From Mucilaginibacter paludis DSM 18603 (GTDB taxonomy: Bacteria > Bacteroidota > Bacteroidia > Sphingobacteriales > Sphingobacteriaceae), in the NCBI RefSeq assembly GCF_000166195.2, contig NZ_CM001403.1:5660432-5724431 (forward strand): a DNA stretch of 64,000 nucleotides, read 5' to 3'. The notes below the pieces were generated by a model. It was not told where the DNA came from. It worked only from the letters and a program-made list of their open reading frames with translations, and did no database searches. Of this stretch, positions 63,244 to 64,000 are shown piece after piece (the first letter of the stretch is position 1; each line of letters opens with the position of its first letter). Position numbers and translations under genes: made by a program.

Positions 63244-63262
63244 TGTAATAATTTTTATTACA
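63244..63262. promoter_or_regulatory. Rrf2 operator candidate before the regulator gene
   Basis: Perfect inverted repeat TGTAATAA-TTT-TTATTACA (extends by one C/G pair), placed 4 bases upstream of the chosen start codon. Confidence 0.65.
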
Positions 63263-63485
63263 GTATAAAGGTATGCCAATTTTTTAAAAATGTAACAAAT
63301 GTTTTTTTAAAATCAGAAAGACAGTAACCAATAGTAAATGCTTTTAATCTATAAGGTATTAGGATGCAGTTTGATGATTTTGTTAATCCGCTATACTATG
63401 TTTTAATACCCTTGGCCAAGCCCGCTATTAGTTTGGGTAGATTATTGGAGTAATAATCTCAGTAACTCGTCTTAAATCCAACTAC

Positions 63486-64000
63486 TTACTTCACCATCTC
63501 GCCAACTACATAAGCGCTCATCAGCACAAAGGCCACATCCTGGTGCTTCAGCAAATAAGCTTTGATAGATTGCAGCGATTGTGTCATGTGGCTGTTTACA
63601 GTGGCTATCGAGATGCCCATAATCCGGCTGGTTTCCTCGTAGCTTTTTCCTTCCACTTTGCAGAGGTTAAAAACCAGTTTGCGTTGGGGCGATAGTTGGT
63701 TAATGGCATCGTTAAGCAATTCGGATGCCTGCTTGTTTTCAAGGAGCTGCTCGCCGTTAAGGTAATGGTCCGTCCCCCGGAGCAGAAGCGACTGGATGAG
63801 GCTCTGGTCGGAACTCAGCTTTCTGAAATAATTATAAACCAGGTTTTGAGCCACGGTGTACATAAACGACTGGAACGATTTTTCGGTATCCACTTTATGG
63901 CGGTTATCCCACAGTTTAATAAAAAGCTCCTGTAGTAACTCGTCGGCTATGTCTTTATCCTTCACCATGCGCAGCATCCGCAGGTAAAGCGGCTTGCTGT
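63486..64000 (-). CDS. ECF RNA polymerase sigma factor (cut by the right edge)
   Basis: The frame stays open to the window end (SKPLYLR precedes MLRMVKDKD), so the true start lies beyond 64000. Region 2 is seen in DIADELLQELFIKLWDNRHKVDTEKSFQSFMYTVAQNLVYNYFRK, and region 4 in AINQLSPQRKLVFNLCKVEGKSYEETSRIMGISIATVNSHMTQSL. This is the Bacteroidota ECF group usually paired with a FecR-like anti-sigma factor and SusC/SusD. The short tail (DVAFVLMSAYVVGEMVK) is hydrophobic. No partner gene follows within the window. Confidence 0.9.
   Translation of the reverse strand, partial: SKPLYLRMLRMVKDKDIADELLQELFIKLWDNRHKVDTEKSFQSFMYTVAQNLVYNYFRKLSSDQSLIQSLLLRGTDHYLNGEQLLENKQASELLNDAINQLSPQRKLVFNLCKVEGKSYEETSRIMGISIATVNSHMTQSLQSIKAYLLKHQDVAFVLMSAYVVGEMVK

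Noticed and set aside
1..64000. CRISPR array or rRNA operon
   Set aside because: No regularly spaced direct repeats with unique spacers and no 16S/23S/5S signature were seen on either strand.

Overview
The window looks like the chromosome of a member of the Bacteroidota, most likely Sphingobacteriaceae (Mucilaginibacter or Pedobacter type). The reasons are a SusC/SusD pair, other TonB-dependent receptors, -7 promoter boxes of the TAnnTTTG type, a six-domain ribosomal protein S1, a 59-residue Hc1-like histone and abundant short intergenic repeats. The genus is an inference.

The left half (about 1-34,570) reads as a sulfur-scavenging genomic island. It holds a c-type cytochrome plus SoxC-like sulfite dehydrogenase and a YeiH-type putative sulfate exporter; a cysteine-free peroxiredoxin-like protein; a PIG-L deacetylase; a sterol-desaturase-type hydroxylase; the methionine importer metNIQ; a TonB receptor; SusC/SusD; three sulfatases; a DUF1254 protein; an MFS transporter; a DszA/DmoA-type flavin monooxygenase; and an alpha/beta hydrolase. 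Together these would bind and import organosulfur compounds, release sulfate or sulfite, and detoxify or export the excess. The island ends at a tyrosine-recombinase gene beside tRNA-Lys(TTT). That gene is split by an intact IS630-family element with a TA target duplication, and excision would restore its frame exactly.

The regulation is the most remarkable part. Three promoters share a CTATA-based element exactly 33 bp upstream of a -7 box. Two lead into short ORFs ending in Cys codon runs (GCCC-stop, GCCMYCC-stop), which look like cysteine-starvation leader peptides; a third Cys-rich small ORF precedes the TonB receptor. There are two tRNA-Cys genes. One has a bulged acceptor stem and lies directly downstream of a textbook SAM-I riboswitch on the minus strand. 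The island's proteins are extremely poor in Met and Cys (for example 2 Met and 0 Cys in a 929-residue receptor), as expected of proteins made during sulfur starvation.

The right half (about 34,570-64,000) is mostly ordinary chromosome: an esterase, a nucleotidyltransferase pair, rpsA, an AcpH-like protein, tyrS, an IS110-family element with a candidate bridge RNA, an SHOCT protein, a LuxE-like protein, a TrmH-family methyltransferase, an Omp85 protein, a patatin with a beta-barrel, TspO, proC-argB, a peptidase-like hydrolase, NDH-2, a Na+/H+ antiporter, a zinc metalloprotease, an Rrf2-controlled oxidoreductase and an ECF sigma factor cut by the right edge.
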